Shown here: positions 1-10,321 of the stretch, in pieces
Layout: each line of letters begins with the position of its first letter
Position numbering within the stretch: position 1 is the stretch's first letter
Origin: an uncultured Paracoccaceae bacterium
GTDB taxonomy: Bacteria > Pseudomonadota > Alphaproteobacteria > Rhodobacterales > Rhodobacteraceae
DNA length: 60,604 bases
Reading direction: 5' to 3'
NCBI GenBank assembly: GCA_937883775.1
Contig: CAKZXZ010000060.1
Coordinates: forward strand, 1-60,604
The notes under the pieces: model-generated
Seen by the model: the letters and a program-made list of their open reading frames with translations, nothing else
What the model was told of the DNA's origin: nothing
Databases searched by the model: none
Program-made: the position numbers and the translations under genes

Positions 1-1565
1 GCGATATGCGCGCCGTCGACATCGGCGTCGGTCATGATGATGATCTTGTCGTAGCGCAGGTCGTCGACGTTGAAGCGCGTGCCGAGACCGACACCCAGCG
101 CTTGGGTCAGGTCGCTGATTTCCGCGTTGGAGCCGAGCTTTGACGACGCCGCGCCCAGTACGTTCAGGATCTTGCCGCGCAGGGGCAGCAGGGCTTGGGT
201 CTTCCGGTCCCGCGCCATCTTGGCGGAGCCGCCAGCCGAGTCCCCCTCGACGATGAATAACTCGGTCCCGTCGCGGTTCGTGGCGGAGCAATCGACCAGC
301 TTGCCGGGCAAGCGCAGTTTCTTGGTGGCAGATTTGCGGGCCGTCTCTTTCTCTTGTCGCCTGCGCAGGCGTTCCTCGGCCCGAAGGACAAGGAAATCGA
401 GGATGGCGCCTGCGGATTTCGTGTCGGCGGCCAGCCAATTGTCGAAGTGATCGCGCACCGCGTTCTCAACCAGTTTCTGCGCCTCGACCGTGGCCAGACG
501 GTCTTTGGTCTGGCCCACAAATTCCGGCTCGCGGATAAAGCAAGACACCAACGCGCAGCCGCCAGTAATCAAATCATCACGCGTGATCTGGCCAGCTTTG
601 CGATTGTTTATCAATTCACCATAGGCGCGGATGCCTTTGAGGATCGCGGCCCAAAAGCCTGCCTCGTGGGTGCCGCCTTCGGGCGTGGGCACGGTGTTGC
701 AGTAGCTTTGGATGAAGCCGTCGCGGGACGGCGTCCAGTTGATTGCCCACTCGACCTTGCCGGGGGTGTTGAACTTTTCCTGAAAATCGACGGTGCCTGC
801 GAAGGGCTGTTCAGCGTAGGTTGATGAAGCGCCGAGTGTCTCTTTCAGGTAATCCGACAGGCCGCCGGGAAAGTGGAACGTGGCTTCGGTTGGGGTCTCA
901 CCATCATCAATCTCGGACTTCCAGCGGATTTCGACGCCGGAAAACAGATAGGCCTTGGAGCGGATGGATTTGAAAAGGCGCGCGGGTTTGAAGCGATGTT
1001 TGCCGAAGATCTGTTCATCGGCGTGGAAGGTCACCGTGGTACCGCGCCGGTTGGGGGCTGCGCCGACTTTTTCGACGCCGCCAAGGGGCACACCGCGCGA
1101 GAAGCGTTGTTCAAAGACTTCCTTGTTGCGCGCGACCTGCACGACCATGCTGTCGGAGAGCGCATTGACAACCGACGCGCCGACACCGTGCAGACCACCT
1201 GAGGTCTGGTAAGCCTTGCCCGAGAATTTGCCGCCTGCGTGCAGAGTGCACAGGATCACCTCAAGCGCGGATTTGTCGGGAAATTTCGGATGCGGATCAA
1301 TCGGGATCCCGCGCCCATTGTCGCGCACGGTCAAGGCGTAGTCCGCGTGCAGCTCGACCTCGATCCTGTTGGCAAAACCCGCCACGGCCTCGTCCATGGA
1401 GTTGTCCAGTACCTCGGCCACCATGTGATGGAGCGCACGCTCATCCGTGCCGCCGATATACATGCCGGGGCGTTTGCGCACAGGCTCCAGCCCCTCCAGC
1501 ACTTCGATCGAGGAGGCATCGTAATCGGTCGGGTCCGGAGTGCCGGAAAGAAGGTCGTCGGCCAT
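1..1565 (-). CDS. parE: DNA topoisomerase IV subunit B (ParE), 5-prime part
   Basis: ATPase subunit of topoisomerase IV, which decatenates daughter chromosomes with ParC. The gene runs off the left edge, so only about the first 520 residues are present. The translation starts MADDLLSGTPDPTDYDASSI and shows the GHKL ATPase motifs LDNSMDEA, DNGRGIP and GGLHGVGASVVNALS. These are followed by the transducer region and the start of the TOPRIM domain (FIVEGDSAGGSAK, then TDADVDGAHI at the edge). The DNSMDEAVAG form and the short N terminus favour ParE over GyrB; GyrB is the less likely alternative. The start is the ATG at 1565, and the next gene lies divergent about 200 bases away. Confidence 0.9.
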   Translation of the reverse strand, partial: MADDLLSGTPDPTDYDASSIEVLEGLEPVRKRPGMYIGGTDERALHHMVAEVLDNSMDEAVAGFANRIEVELHADYALTVRDNGRGIPIDPHPKFPDKSALEVILCTLHAGGKFSGKAYQTSGGLHGVGASVVNALSDSMVVQVARNKEVFEQRFSRGVPLGGVEKVGAAPNRRGTTVTFHADEQIFGKHRFKPARLFKSIRSKAYLFSGVEIRWKSEIDDGETPTEATFHFPGGLSDYLKETLGASSTYAEQPFAGTVDFQEKFNTPGKVEWAINWTPSRDGFIQSYCNTVPTPEGGTHEAGFWAAILKGIRAYGELINNRKAGQITRDDLITGGCALVSCFIREPEFVGQTKDRLATVEAQKLVENAVRDHFDNWLAADTKSAGAILDFLVLRAEERLRRRQEKETARKSATKKLRLPGKLVDCSATNRDGTELFIVEGDSAGGSAKMARDRKTQALLPLRGKILNVLGAASSKLGSNAEISDLTQALGVGLGTRFNVDDLRYDKIIIMTDADVDGAHI

Positions 1566-1675
1566 GGCAGCTGCTCTTATTCTTAAGGGTTTTTCCCAAT
1601 AAAGCAGGTTTACGTCAGAGGGGGAAGACGGATCGGCACGCGAAGGCTTCAATCACGCCGCGACGAGGCCACATT

Positions 1676-1704
1676 TTGACGTCATCTGTTTGGCCCGATA
1701 AGAC
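1676..1704 (+). promoter_or_regulatory. Candidate sigma-70 promoter for the 1767 gene
   Basis: TTGACG at 1676-1681 is separated by 17 bases from TAAGAC at 1699-1704, about 60 bases before the ATG at 1767, in the divergent gap shared with parE. The -10 match is only partial. Confidence 0.3.
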
Positions 1705-1766
1705 CATGAATGTGCGAACGTCGCGTCTGCAAAGGCTCGATTCTGCGTGGTAATGAGTGATAAGAG

Positions 1767-2594
1767 ATGACTGTGACCCAGACGACTTTCGACCTTGATC
1801 CTGCCAGTTTGACTGGCCCGCTCGGCGCGCATCATCATGTGCGTTTTGCGGTCGAAGGGCCTGAATTACTTGTGCATTTCGCGACCGCCCCCAAAGGCAT
1901 GGACGCAGATCATCACCATTCTGCGCTTGAAGTGCAGGCCCGGCAAAGGGGCTGGTCTTTGCTGACCATCATTGCTGAGTTTGGGCATGATTTCCGTGCA
2001 CCTGATGTGATTGCCTTCTTTGATCGTTGTGTGGACGGCGCGGTTTTCGATCAGTTTGAAGAGACGCTGTTTTACGGCGATCAAGAAGGCGGCTATGCGG
2101 CGCTTTGCTATGCGTTGGCCGCACCGGCTGCGCGGATCGTCACCGTGATGCCGAAAGCGCCCGATCAAATACTTGAGGCCCGGTATTTGCCGGAAGCGGC
2201 CAATCTTGCGGTTGCGTCACGTCTGGTCTGGCTGACCGATCCGACCAGTGACGCAGCCATGACCCCAGATCCATCCGCGCAGGTCGTGCGCAACCGCTTT
2301 CTTGAGCCTGGCCCGGAAAAGCGGCTGTTACGCTATGGCGCGTTTTGGGCGCTGCTTGATGGCGCGATGAACCATGGGGTCGCCGCATCACAGATCCACA
2401 GCGCGATACGCGCGCGTCGGGGTGACCGACTTTATATCAGGCGCCTGGCAGCGCAATGCATCAGCGCCAAGAAGTTCAGCCGCGCAGCGGTCGTGACAGG
2501 TTCTTTCGCAAAGCGGACAGGGCACAAACGATTTCGTGACTCATACGCAAAAATGATCGAAGAGCATGATTTAAAAGGGTTTTCTAAAATCTGA
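1767..2594 (+). CDS. Protein of unknown function, alpha/beta-hydrolase-like
   Basis: A 275-residue soluble protein that I do not recognise by name. Near residues 110-130 it reads YGDQEGGYAALCYALAAP followed by a hydrophobic strand. This resembles the nucleophile elbow of alpha/beta hydrolases (GxSxGG plus helix), but the serine position is Gln. No signal peptide or membrane segment is visible. The C-terminal third is basic (RARRGDRLYIRRLAAQ). The gene stands alone, divergent from parE and about 80 bases before ppk2. A hydrolase fold without catalysis is inference; an unrelated Rossmann-like fold is possible. Confidence 0.6.
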   Translation: MTVTQTTFDLDPASLTGPLGAHHHVRFAVEGPELLVHFATAPKGMDADHHHSALEVQARQRGWSLLTIIAEFGHDFRAPDVIAFFDRCVDGAVFDQFEETLFYGDQEGGYAALCYALAAPAARIVTVMPKAPDQILEARYLPEAANLAVASRLVWLTDPTSDAAMTPDPSAQVVRNRFLEPGPEKRLLRYGAFWALLDGAMNHGVAASQIHSAIRARRGDRLYIRRLAAQCISAKKFSRAAVVTGSFAKRTGHKRFRDSYAKMIEEHDLKGFSKI

Positions 2595-2676
2595 GACATT
2601 CTGCCTCACTTGATTTAGCGCAAAGCGCACACGCCCCCGGTGCGCTATGGCTGACGTGACACGCAAGGAGACAGAA

Positions 2677-3594
2677 ATGACACCCCCCACTTCAGCCGGT
2701 AAAACCGCGCTCAAAACTGTTGCGCCAAATTCTGCTAAAGACGCATTCGAAAACGGAATATACCCCTATGACACAAAGCTATCGCGACGTTCGTATGAGG
2801 TGCAAAAAGCGAAATTACAGGCCGAATTGCTAAAGGTTCAGCTGTGGGCGCAGGAGACGGGGCAGAAGTTTGTTCTTCTGTTCGAGGGGCGCGATGCAGC
2901 AGGCAAGGGCGGCACGATCAAGCGCTTTACAGAGCATTTGAACCCTCGTGCCGCCCGTGTTGTCGCTTTGAACAAACCGACAGACGCAGAACGCGGTCAG
3001 TGGTATTTCCAGCGTTATGTCGATCATCTGCCGACCAGTGGCGAAATGGTTCTTTACGATCGTAGTTGGTACAATCGCGCAGGTGTCGAGCGGGTCATGG
3101 GGTTTTGTGAACCCAACGAGTATCTAGAGTTCATGCGCCAGACGCCCGAACTGGAACGGATGCTCGTGAATTCTGGTATCAGGATGTACAAATACTGGTT
3201 CTCGGTCACGCGCGGAGAGCAGAAATTGCGCTTTGACAGCCGCGCTGAAGATCCGCTTAAGCAGTGGAAGCTTAGCCCGATTGACAAGGCCAGCCTTGGC
3301 AAGTGGGATGACTACACCGAAGCCAAAGAGGCGATGTTCTTTTACACCGACACGGCGGATGCGCCGTGGACGATCATCAAGTCCAACGATAAGAAGCGCG
3401 CCCGGTTGAACTGCATGCTGCATTTTCTCAATAGCCTGGAGTATCCGGGCAAGGATCTGAAAGTTGTCCGCGACCCTGATCCATTGATCGTCGGCCGTGC
3501 GGGACAGGTGATCCATAAGGCAGACCATATTCTAGGTACTTCACTGCATCCTGCGCAGCGTAAGGTTGCCAAGCCAGTCCCTGCCGCAGAATGA
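2677..3594 (+). CDS. ppk2: Polyphosphate kinase 2 (PPK2 family)
   Basis: Cytosolic enzyme that transfers phosphate between polyphosphate and nucleotides (PPK2 class I acts on NDP/NTP). The Walker A motif GRDAAGKGG lies at residues 71-79, the lid and Walker B region YDRSWYNRAGVERV at 127-140, and the conserved RFDSRAEDPLKQWKLSPID after that. About 305 residues is the usual one-domain class I length. I chose the ATG at 2677 because AAGGAG at 2665-2670 sits six bases before it; an in-frame ATG at 2647 lacks a ribosome site. The exact nucleotide preference cannot be read from sequence. Confidence 0.93.
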   Translation: MTPPTSAGKTALKTVAPNSAKDAFENGIYPYDTKLSRRSYEVQKAKLQAELLKVQLWAQETGQKFVLLFEGRDAAGKGGTIKRFTEHLNPRAARVVALNKPTDAERGQWYFQRYVDHLPTSGEMVLYDRSWYNRAGVERVMGFCEPNEYLEFMRQTPELERMLVNSGIRMYKYWFSVTRGEQKLRFDSRAEDPLKQWKLSPIDKASLGKWDDYTEAKEAMFFYTDTADAPWTIIKSNDKKRARLNCMLHFLNSLEYPGKDLKVVRDPDPLIVGRAGQVIHKADHILGTSLHPAQRKVAKPVPAAE

Positions 3595-3633
3595 TCCCTT
3601 GAGTGCGCGCGCCGGGCGGCTTATTTGGGGTCT

Positions 3634-4275
3634 ATGTGGACGCGCGCGCTTTCCTTGACGTTATGCTGTGCTGCCCCGGTCGCCGGGGCGCACCCACATG
3701 TGTTTATCGACACGGGCCTGAAGCTGGTTTTTGACGATCAAGGTCAATTGAGCGCCGTCGATGTGACCTGGGCTTATGATCCGCTTTATACGCTGCTTTT
3801 GCTTGAAGACATGCAGTTGGACCCGGATATGGACGGTGTTCTGGAACCCGCCGAGCTGGAACAACTTCAGGGCTTTGACATGAAGTGGATCGAAGGCTTT
3901 GAGGGGGATCTTTACCTTGAAGCCGATGGTCCTGTGGCTTTGGCAGCACCTGTCCCAATAGAGACGCGCATGGAGGGCGAAAAGCTGGTATCGGTACATC
4001 GCCGCCCGCTTGTGGTCCCGATCGAGCCTATTGAACCCGTACATGTGCGCCCGTTTGACCCCGGATATTTCACCGCTTATTCGGTGACGCTGGACGTTGC
4101 CATTCAAGGCCGCGATGGATGCGATGCCACATTGAAGCTGGCCGATATCGCGGCGGCGTCCGATTTGTTGGAAGAGCTTCTGTTTACCGTACCTCAGCCT
4201 GAACTGGATGATAACTTTCCTGCCGTGGGCGAGCATTTTGCCGATACTGTGACGCTGACATGCGTTTCTGGATAG
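3634..4275 (+). CDS. DUF1007 family periplasmic protein, partner of the metal exporter
   Basis: A 213-residue exported protein. The signal peptide [19 protein letters not shown] is followed by mature HPHVFIDTG, the diagnostic DUF1007 N terminus with paired histidines. The family usually sits directly before NicO/RcnA-type nickel-cobalt permeases, and here the gene overlaps the next one by 16 bases. It probably binds metal or assists the permease in the periplasm (inference). An in-frame TTG at 3625 is an alternative start; the ATG at 3634 gives the cleaner signal peptide. An acidic stretch near residues 65-80 ([14 protein letters not shown]) resembles an EF-hand-like loop. Confidence 0.85.
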   Translation: MWTRALSLTLCCAAPVAGAHPHVFIDTGLKLVFDDQGQLSAVDVTWAYDPLYTLLLLEDMQLDPDMDGVLEPAELEQLQGFDMKWIEGFEGDLYLEADGPVALAAPVPIETRMEGEKLVSVHRRPLVVPIEPIEPVHVRPFDPGYFTAYSVTLDVAIQGRDGCDATLKLADIAAASDLLEELLFTVPQPELDDNFPAVGEHFADTVTLTCVSG

Positions 4276-5141
4276 CGCTTGGCCTACTTGTGCTGGCGGC
4301 GCTGGTCTTTTGGCTGACGGGTGCCGATGATCGCATTGCGATCTGGGCCGCGAATGGTCAACGCGAGGTGCAAGGGGCGATGGCCTCATATTTGCGCGGC
4401 TTGCGCGCGGGCGAAGCGGGTGCGTTCTGGGGTTTAATGGGCGTTTGTTTTGCATATGGGTTTTTCCACGCAGCGGGGCCAGGTCACGGTAAGCTGGCGA
4501 TTGGCGGCTATGGCACCGCGCGCCGCGTGACGGCGCTACGGTTGTCCGGGTTGGCGCTGGTATCGAGCCTTGCGCAAGCAGCGACTGCGGTTTTGTTGGT
4601 GTATGGTGCTGCCTTCGCACTGGGGTGGGGTCGCCAGCGGATCGAGACTGTGAGCGAAGATATCATGGCGCCGGTCAGTTACGGCGCTATTGCGCTCATC
4701 GGGTTGTGGCTTTTGTGGCGCGGCAGCAAGGCGCTGCTTTATGCCGATCAACACACGCACACTGCGGATGGCACATGCGGCGGATGCGGTCATAAACATG
4801 CCCCAACGGTCGAAGAAGCCAGATCGGTCCGATCTTTGCGTGATGCGCTGATTGTGGTCGGTGCTGTCGCGATCCGACCCTGCACCGGCGCGCTGTTCCT
4901 GTTGATCCTGACATGGCGCCTAGGGATCGAAGCGGCAGGTATCGCGGGGGCGTTTGCGATGGGGCTTGGCACCGCCACGATCACGATAGGTGTCGCTTTG
5001 CTTGCGGTATCGGCACGGGAGGGCGCTTTGGCGCAGCTCAGCGAGGCGTCGTCCCTTGGCCGCGTCGCACCCATCCTTGAAATTCTGGGGGGCGGCTTGA
5101 TCGTCATCGTTGCGACCCAGTTCTTGCTGCGCGCGCTATAG
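4260..5141 (+). CDS. NicO-family nickel/cobalt transporter
   Basis: Inner-membrane metal permease of the NiCoT/RcnA type, 293 residues with about six hydrophobic segments. Family signatures are [11 protein letters not shown] near residues 69-79 and [10 protein letters not shown] near 204-213. The cytoplasmic or periplasmic loop between them holds a metal-binding cluster, [18 protein letters not shown]. It starts inside the end of the DUF1007 gene, so the two are translationally coupled. Export rather than uptake is likely by analogy with RcnA; specificity among Ni, Co and other divalent ions is unknown. I saw no RcnR- or NikR-like gene nearby. Confidence 0.88.
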   Translation: MRFWIALGLLVLAALVFWLTGADDRIAIWAANGQREVQGAMASYLRGLRAGEAGAFWGLMGVCFAYGFFHAAGPGHGKLAIGGYGTARRVTALRLSGLALVSSLAQAATAVLLVYGAAFALGWGRQRIETVSEDIMAPVSYGAIALIGLWLLWRGSKALLYADQHTHTADGTCGGCGHKHAPTVEEARSVRSLRDALIVVGAVAIRPCTGALFLLILTWRLGIEAAGIAGAFAMGLGTATITIGVALLAVSAREGALAQLSEASSLGRVAPILEILGGGLIVIVATQFLLRAL

Positions 5142-5198
5142 GCCATCGACCGCCACGAGGGCTTGCCCAAGCCGTCCGTTTCAGCCAAAGCGGAAGGT

Positions 5199-6545
5199 AT
5201 GACGCGCCTTTCTCATCTCAAAGCGCTTTTGCTGCTGGGTCTGCCGTTGATCGGTAGTCACGTGGCGCAGATGGCGATCACCACAACCGATACGGTGATG
5301 CTGGGCTGGTATGACGTGACGGCTTTGGCAGCGGCCACCTTGGCGTCTTCGATCTTTTTCACGCTCTTCATTGTGGGCAGCGGCTTTGCATGGGCTGTCA
5401 TGCCCTTGGTCGCCGCAGCCTCTGAGGAAGGCGATGAGGTTCAGGCCCGCCGGGTCACGCGGATGGGTCTTTGGCTGTCGATGATCTACGGCATAATCAT
5501 GTTGCCGCCGATGTTCTTTTCCGAACCGATCTTCCGCGCGATTGGACAAGAGGCGGATGTCGCCGCCTTGGCCGAGCAATATCTTCGGATTGCGGGCTTT
5601 GGAATGTTGCCCGCGCTGTTCGTGATGGTTCTCAAGGCGTTTTTATCCGCGTTGGAGCGCACACAGATCATCTTATGGGTCACGCTGGGCGCAGCTGGGC
5701 TGAACGCGGTGGTCAATTACGCGCTGATCTTTGGCAATTGGGGCGCACCCGAATTGGGCGTGCGCGGTGCTGCCGTTGCCTCTGTCATGGTTCAGCTTGC
5801 TTCGGGGGCACTGCTTACTTTCTATGTGCTGCGCGCACTTCCGGAATTTGCGTTGTTCCAACGCATTTGGCGCCGTGACGCTGAGGCTATGGGCACTGTG
5901 TTCCGGTTGGGGTGGCCCATCGGTGTGACCAGCTTTGCCGAAACCGGCCTGTTCACGGCGTCGGCCATCATGATGGGCTGGTTAGGCGCTGTTGAATTGG
6001 CGGCACATGGTATCGCGCTTCAGATGGCGTCGCTGACCTTTATGGTGCATTTGGGTCTGTCGCAGGCTGCCACCGTACGGGCCGGACGTGCGCTGGGGCG
6101 CAAGGATATCGGTGGGTTGAAAGCGGGTGGTAGCGTTGCGATTGGGGCGTCTGTCTTATTCGCTGCGGTCACGATCGCTGCATTTTTGCTGCTGCCAGAG
6201 ACGTTGCTCGGCCTTTTTGTCGATCCTGATGATCCCCAACGCCCGGCGATCCTTGCGGTCGGTGTCGGGCTATTGGCGATGGCGGCGCTGTTTCAGTTTG
6301 TGGATGGTGCTCAGGTCATGGCGCTGGGATTGCTGCGCGGGGTACAGGACACGCGGGTTCCGATGATCCATGCATCGCTGAGCTATTGGGGGCTGGGTCT
6401 GCCGGCCGGGTATGTGCTTGGCTTTCCGCTGGGACTGGGCGGGATCGGCATCTGGTTGGGCCTTGTCGTAGGGCTGGCGATGGCGGCGGTTTTGCTGTTA
6501 GGGCGATTTTACGGGCCAACTTTGCGGCGGTTGCAAACCGGTTGA
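5199..6545 (+). CDS. MATE family efflux transporter
   Basis: A 448-residue inner-membrane antiporter with twelve hydrophobic segments. The N terminus LLLGLPLIGSHVAQMAITTTDTVMLG and the second-half repeat GWPIGVTSFAETGLF show the two-fold MATE architecture of the NorM/DinF type. Substrates are probably organic cations or drugs, driven by Na+ or H+ (family knowledge). The start is taken as the ATG at 5199, with GGAAGG immediately upstream; an in-frame TTG at 5163 is less likely. It lies about 60 bases after the NicO gene and may be cotranscribed. It ends at a dispersed repeat. Confidence 0.9.
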   Translation: MTRLSHLKALLLLGLPLIGSHVAQMAITTTDTVMLGWYDVTALAAATLASSIFFTLFIVGSGFAWAVMPLVAAASEEGDEVQARRVTRMGLWLSMIYGIIMLPPMFFSEPIFRAIGQEADVAALAEQYLRIAGFGMLPALFVMVLKAFLSALERTQIILWVTLGAAGLNAVVNYALIFGNWGAPELGVRGAAVASVMVQLASGALLTFYVLRALPEFALFQRIWRRDAEAMGTVFRLGWPIGVTSFAETGLFTASAIMMGWLGAVELAAHGIALQMASLTFMVHLGLSQAATVRAGRALGRKDIGGLKAGGSVAIGASVLFAAVTIAAFLLLPETLLGLFVDPDDPQRPAILAVGVGLLAMAALFQFVDGAQVMALGLLRGVQDTRVPMIHASLSYWGLGLPAGYVLGFPLGLGGIGIWLGLVVGLAMAAVLLLGRFYGPTLRRLQTG

Positions 6546-6576
6546 GATTTTGCGCCACGCTACGCGCGTCGCCACG

Positions 6577-6627
6577 CTGGGGGTTTCACCCCCAGACCCC
6601 CAGGATATTTGGAAAAAGCGAGACGGG
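6577..6627. repeat. Dispersed intergenic repeat, copy 1 (GGATATTT family)
   Basis: A perfect seven-pair hairpin, CTGGGGG (6577-6583) with CCCCCAG (6589-6595), is followed by ACCCCCAGGATATTTGG and an A-rich tail. It lies between the convergent MATE gene and the 6635 gene and could end transcription from either side. Related copies occur at 18391, 22037 and 55911. Confidence 0.7.
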
Positions 6628-6634
6628 TGGCGGG

Positions 6635-7042
6635 CTAACCTTTGTCTTTCATCAAGCGGTCTGCCTTTTTTCGCACCAGCGTCGAGCGCAGGTCATGCAT
6701 TGCCAGCAGCAGTGCGTCGGTGACGTTTTCCAGTTCTGCGTCGCTTGCTTTGGACTGCACCCATTGGGTGGTGAGGTTCAGGTAATCGACAGCCCGGTGG
6801 ATATCGTCGATATCGCGTTCCGCCAGGATTGCGCGCCGTTCGGCCATCCAGTCTGAAATCACTTCCATATCGCTTGCAGATAAGGTGCGTTCACCATGGG
6901 GTTTGATATCACCATTGCGGATATTGATAACGGCGATCTGATCCATATCGATGCGCCGCTGGCGGTTTTCCGTATCGACACGAAATACCGCCGCCCCGTT
7001 TTCGCGGACACGGAAGTAATACTCTGGCAGGTCTCCAGCCAT
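6635..7042 (-). CDS. Conserved protein of unknown function
   Basis: A 135-residue soluble protein that I do not recognise as a named family. The N-terminal half (YYFRVRENGAAVFRVDTENR) looks like a small beta-rich domain, and the C-terminal half is helical and charged, ending in DRLMKDKG. It follows the aspartate aminotransferase gene on the same strand with about 13 bases between them, so the two are probably cotranscribed. No signal peptide or membrane segment is visible. Confidence 0.65.
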   Translation of the reverse strand: MAGDLPEYYFRVRENGAAVFRVDTENRQRRIDMDQIAVINIRNGDIKPHGERTLSASDMEVISDWMAERRAILAERDIDDIHRAVDYLNLTTQWVQSKASDAELENVTDALLLAMHDLRSTLVRKKADRLMKDKG

Positions 7043-7055
7043 GCTCTGTCCCTCG

Positions 7056-8291
<1,236 letters not shown>

Positions 8292-8334
8292 TCATATGAT
8301 GCACCCAGCACCCGATCAACCCGGAAGGATCGAT

Positions 8335-8736
8335 ATGACTGATGCAGCAGATGTGATGGAGGGCTGGTATGATGAAGAAACAGCCACATTCGGCGACCGT
8401 ATGAGCGCCGCGCGCGAGCAGGCCGGGCTGAGCCAGGTACAACTGGCCAAGCAATTGGGCGTGAAGCACGGCACCATCCGAAACTGGGAAGACGACATTT
8501 CAGAGCCGCGTGCCAACAAGCTGCAAATGATGGCTGGATTGGTCGGGGTGTCGCTAAGCTGGTTGCTGACCGGCGAAGGCGAAGGCCCTGATGGCCCCCC
8601 CGACGAGGATATGTTGTCGACGGATGTGACAGATGTTCTGGTTGAAATCCGCGTTCTGAAAGGCGAGTTGTCTCATGCGGTCCAAAGATTGGGCTATCTT
8701 GAGAAGAAATTGCGCCAGAAGCTGAAGGAAAGCTGA
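8335..8736 (+). CDS. XRE-family helix-turn-helix regulator
   Basis: A 133-residue DNA-binding protein. The HTH covers roughly residues 22-75: RMSAAREQAGLSQVQLAKQL, then GTIRNWE and the LSWLLTGEG ending typical of Cro/CI-type domains. The C-terminal tail from about residue 95 forms a probable coiled coil (VEIRVLKGELSHAVQRLGYL). The ATG at 8335 has AAGGA at 8325-8329. The stop overlaps the sdhE start by one base, so the two are translationally coupled. The target is unknown; autoregulation or control of sdhE is inference. Confidence 0.88.
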   Translation: MTDAADVMEGWYDEETATFGDRMSAAREQAGLSQVQLAKQLGVKHGTIRNWEDDISEPRANKLQMMAGLVGVSLSWLLTGEGEGPDGPPDEDMLSTDVTDVLVEIRVLKGELSHAVQRLGYLEKKLRQKLKES

Positions 8737-8996
8737 TGTCAGAAACGCCGGAGAACCGGATCAAGCGACTTAAAATGCGTTCTATGCGGCGGGGCATCAA
8801 GGAGATGGACCTGATCTTAAGCGCGTATGCCGATGATCGGTTGGATACCATGTCAGAGGTGCAGATCGTGAATTATGATGCGCTGCTGTCAGAAAACGAT
8901 CAGGACCTGTACCAGTGGGTGACAGGCCAATCAGAGCCGCCATCCGAGTTTTCCGGTTTGATTTCAGATATTTCGGTTCACGCTGGCACGAAATAG
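8736..8996 (+). CDS. sdhE: Succinate dehydrogenase assembly factor SdhE (FAD assembly)
   Basis: An 86-residue cytosolic protein of the SdhE/DUF339 family, which promotes covalent attachment of FAD to the succinate dehydrogenase flavoprotein. The hallmark RGxxExD motif is present as MRRGIKEMDLIL, with the later NYDALLSENDQDLYQWVTG helices typical of the five-helix fold. Its ATG overlaps the stop of the XRE regulator. No sdh structural genes are in the window. The remaining 91 bases before the next gene hold AT-rich sequence, including TTCGCGAA. Confidence 0.92.
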   Translation: MSETPENRIKRLKMRSMRRGIKEMDLILSAYADDRLDTMSEVQIVNYDALLSENDQDLYQWVTGQSEPPSEFSGLISDISVHAGTK

Positions 8997-9087
8997 CTCT
9001 TTTTTCGCGAATTTTTCGAGCTTTAACCGAATATTGGGTATTTGCGCCGTAACTGGTCTCAAAGCAGATCAATAAGGCGGATTAACC

Positions 9088-9585
9088 ATGAGCTTTCAAA
9101 ACACGGTCGACACAGGCCAAAGCAGCAGTTTCGTTGCCGGATATCTTGACAGTCTGGCATTGGTGGAACGGCTTCACCGGCTGTTGCTTGACGTCATCAA
9201 AGATGAATTTGAGCGGGTTGGCGTGCTTGAGATCAACGCCGTACAGGCGCTGCTGATCTTCAACATCTCTGACAATGAAGTCACCGCTGGAGAGCTGAAA
9301 ACCCGCGGGTATTACCAAGGCTCGAACGTCAGCTACAACCTCAAGAAACTCGTTGAGATGGGCTATATGCATCATCAACGATGTGAGATTGACCGCCGTT
9401 CGGTTCGGGTGCGCCTGACTGAAAAAGGGCGCAACATTCGCGATATCGTGGCTGAACTTTTCGCCCGACACGCGGATGGCCTGATGGACAAGGGCGTCAT
9501 CGGCATGGATGGCATCGAAGAGATCAATACCTCTCTGCGCCGTGTTGAACGATACTGGACCGATCAGATCCGTTATATTTACTAG
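9088..9585 (+). CDS. ldtR: MarR-type winged-helix regulator, LdtR-like
   Basis: A 165-residue winged-helix protein. The central DNA-binding region reads VTAGELKTRGYYQGSNVSYN then LKKLVEMGYMHHQR, and the wing DRRSVRVRLTEKGR is typical of MarR. The whole pattern, especially TRGYYQGSNVSYNLKKL, fits the LdtR group of alphaproteobacteria, which controls L,D-transpeptidase and stress genes in Liberibacter and Sinorhizobium (family knowledge). The gene is monocistronic and ends six bases from a convergent gene. An L,D-transpeptidase gene lies at 59944, but nothing here shows direct control. The symbol is provisional. Confidence 0.8.
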   Translation: MSFQNTVDTGQSSSFVAGYLDSLALVERLHRLLLDVIKDEFERVGVLEINAVQALLIFNISDNEVTAGELKTRGYYQGSNVSYNLKKLVEMGYMHHQRCEIDRRSVRVRLTEKGRNIRDIVAELFARHADGLMDKGVIGMDGIEEINTSLRRVERYWTDQIRYIY

Positions 9586-9591
9586 GCGAAG

Positions 9592-10320
9592 CTACGGATC
9601 AAGGCGGCCGATCACCAGCCCCTCAAGCTCGCGGATCAGCTTGCGTGTCATCGCATTCTCGAAATCGCGAAACCCAAGGGCTGTTTCGACAAACGCATCT
9701 GGGCCGCGCAGAACTGTCGTGCGGTAATAGCTTGATAGATCAGCAATTTCGATCAGGCGGACGTCGCCGATGGGCGGATTATCCGCCCCTATCACCAGAC
9801 CATTGATCGTGAAACGATTGTCGACAAACACATCCTCCGGCGCGATCCCGTTGTTGTTCTTGCCATCGCCCGAGATATCAAGCGTGCGTTTCCAGCACGT
9901 CTCTTGCATCTCGAGCATGCCAATTCCAAACGTCATTGCCGTGCCAAGGGCAGTTGCAGTTGAGTTTGCGGTCGCTGCCGCATTGAACGCCCGTTTTGTG
10001 CCGCGTAATTGAGCTGTAATCGCCGTGATATCGGAGTGTGTGTGAACCTCACGCCACGGCAGGATCACCCTTTGACGTTCGGTCGTGCTCCAGTCGAAAA
10101 CAGCAAGCCGAACCGGTGCGTCAGGCATTGCCAAAAGACGCTCGGCCACCTGCTGCGATTCAATGGCGTTGGCCAGGCCTTCAAGCTGCAAGCGATATTC
10201 CTGCGCATCGACAGAGCCTGACACATCAAGCCCCAAAACAAGTGCTTGCCGGCACGCCGCCTCGGCGCTGGTCATCCATCCCAGCCCCAAGGCGACGGTC
10301 ATGCAGGCCCGCCAGATCAC
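9592..10320 (-). CDS. DUF1194 domain protein with von Willebrand factor A fold
   Basis: About 242 residues, exported. The signal peptide ends MTVALGLGWMTSAEA, and the mature protein begins ACRQALVLGLDVSGSVDAQEY, containing the MIDAS motif DVSGS of vWFA domains. A later segment, TLDISGDGKNNNG, provides the second metal-site loop typical of DUF1194. The GTG at 10320 directly follows the glyoxalase stop and adds the basic residues a signal peptide needs. An ATG at 10302 has a GGCGGG site and is possible. Cotranscribed with gloA. Function unknown; metal-dependent protein binding in the periplasm is inference. Confidence 0.85.
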   Translation of the reverse strand: MIWRACMTVALGLGWMTSAEAACRQALVLGLDVSGSVDAQEYRLQLEGLANAIESQQVAERLLAMPDAPVRLAVFDWSTTERQRVILPWREVHTHSDITAITAQLRGTKRAFNAAATANSTATALGTAMTFGIGMLEMQETCWKRTLDISGDGKNNNGIAPEDVFVDNRFTINGLVIGADNPPIGDVRLIEIADLSSYYRTTVLRGPDAFVETALGFRDFENAMTRKLIRELEGLVIGRLDP

Positions 10321-10321
10321 C

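Noticed and set aside
3661-4620. 319-residue minus-strand open frame opposite the DUF1007 and NicO genes
   Set aside because: Its composition is arginine/histidine-rich as expected of antisense reading, and the plus-strand genes have clear families.
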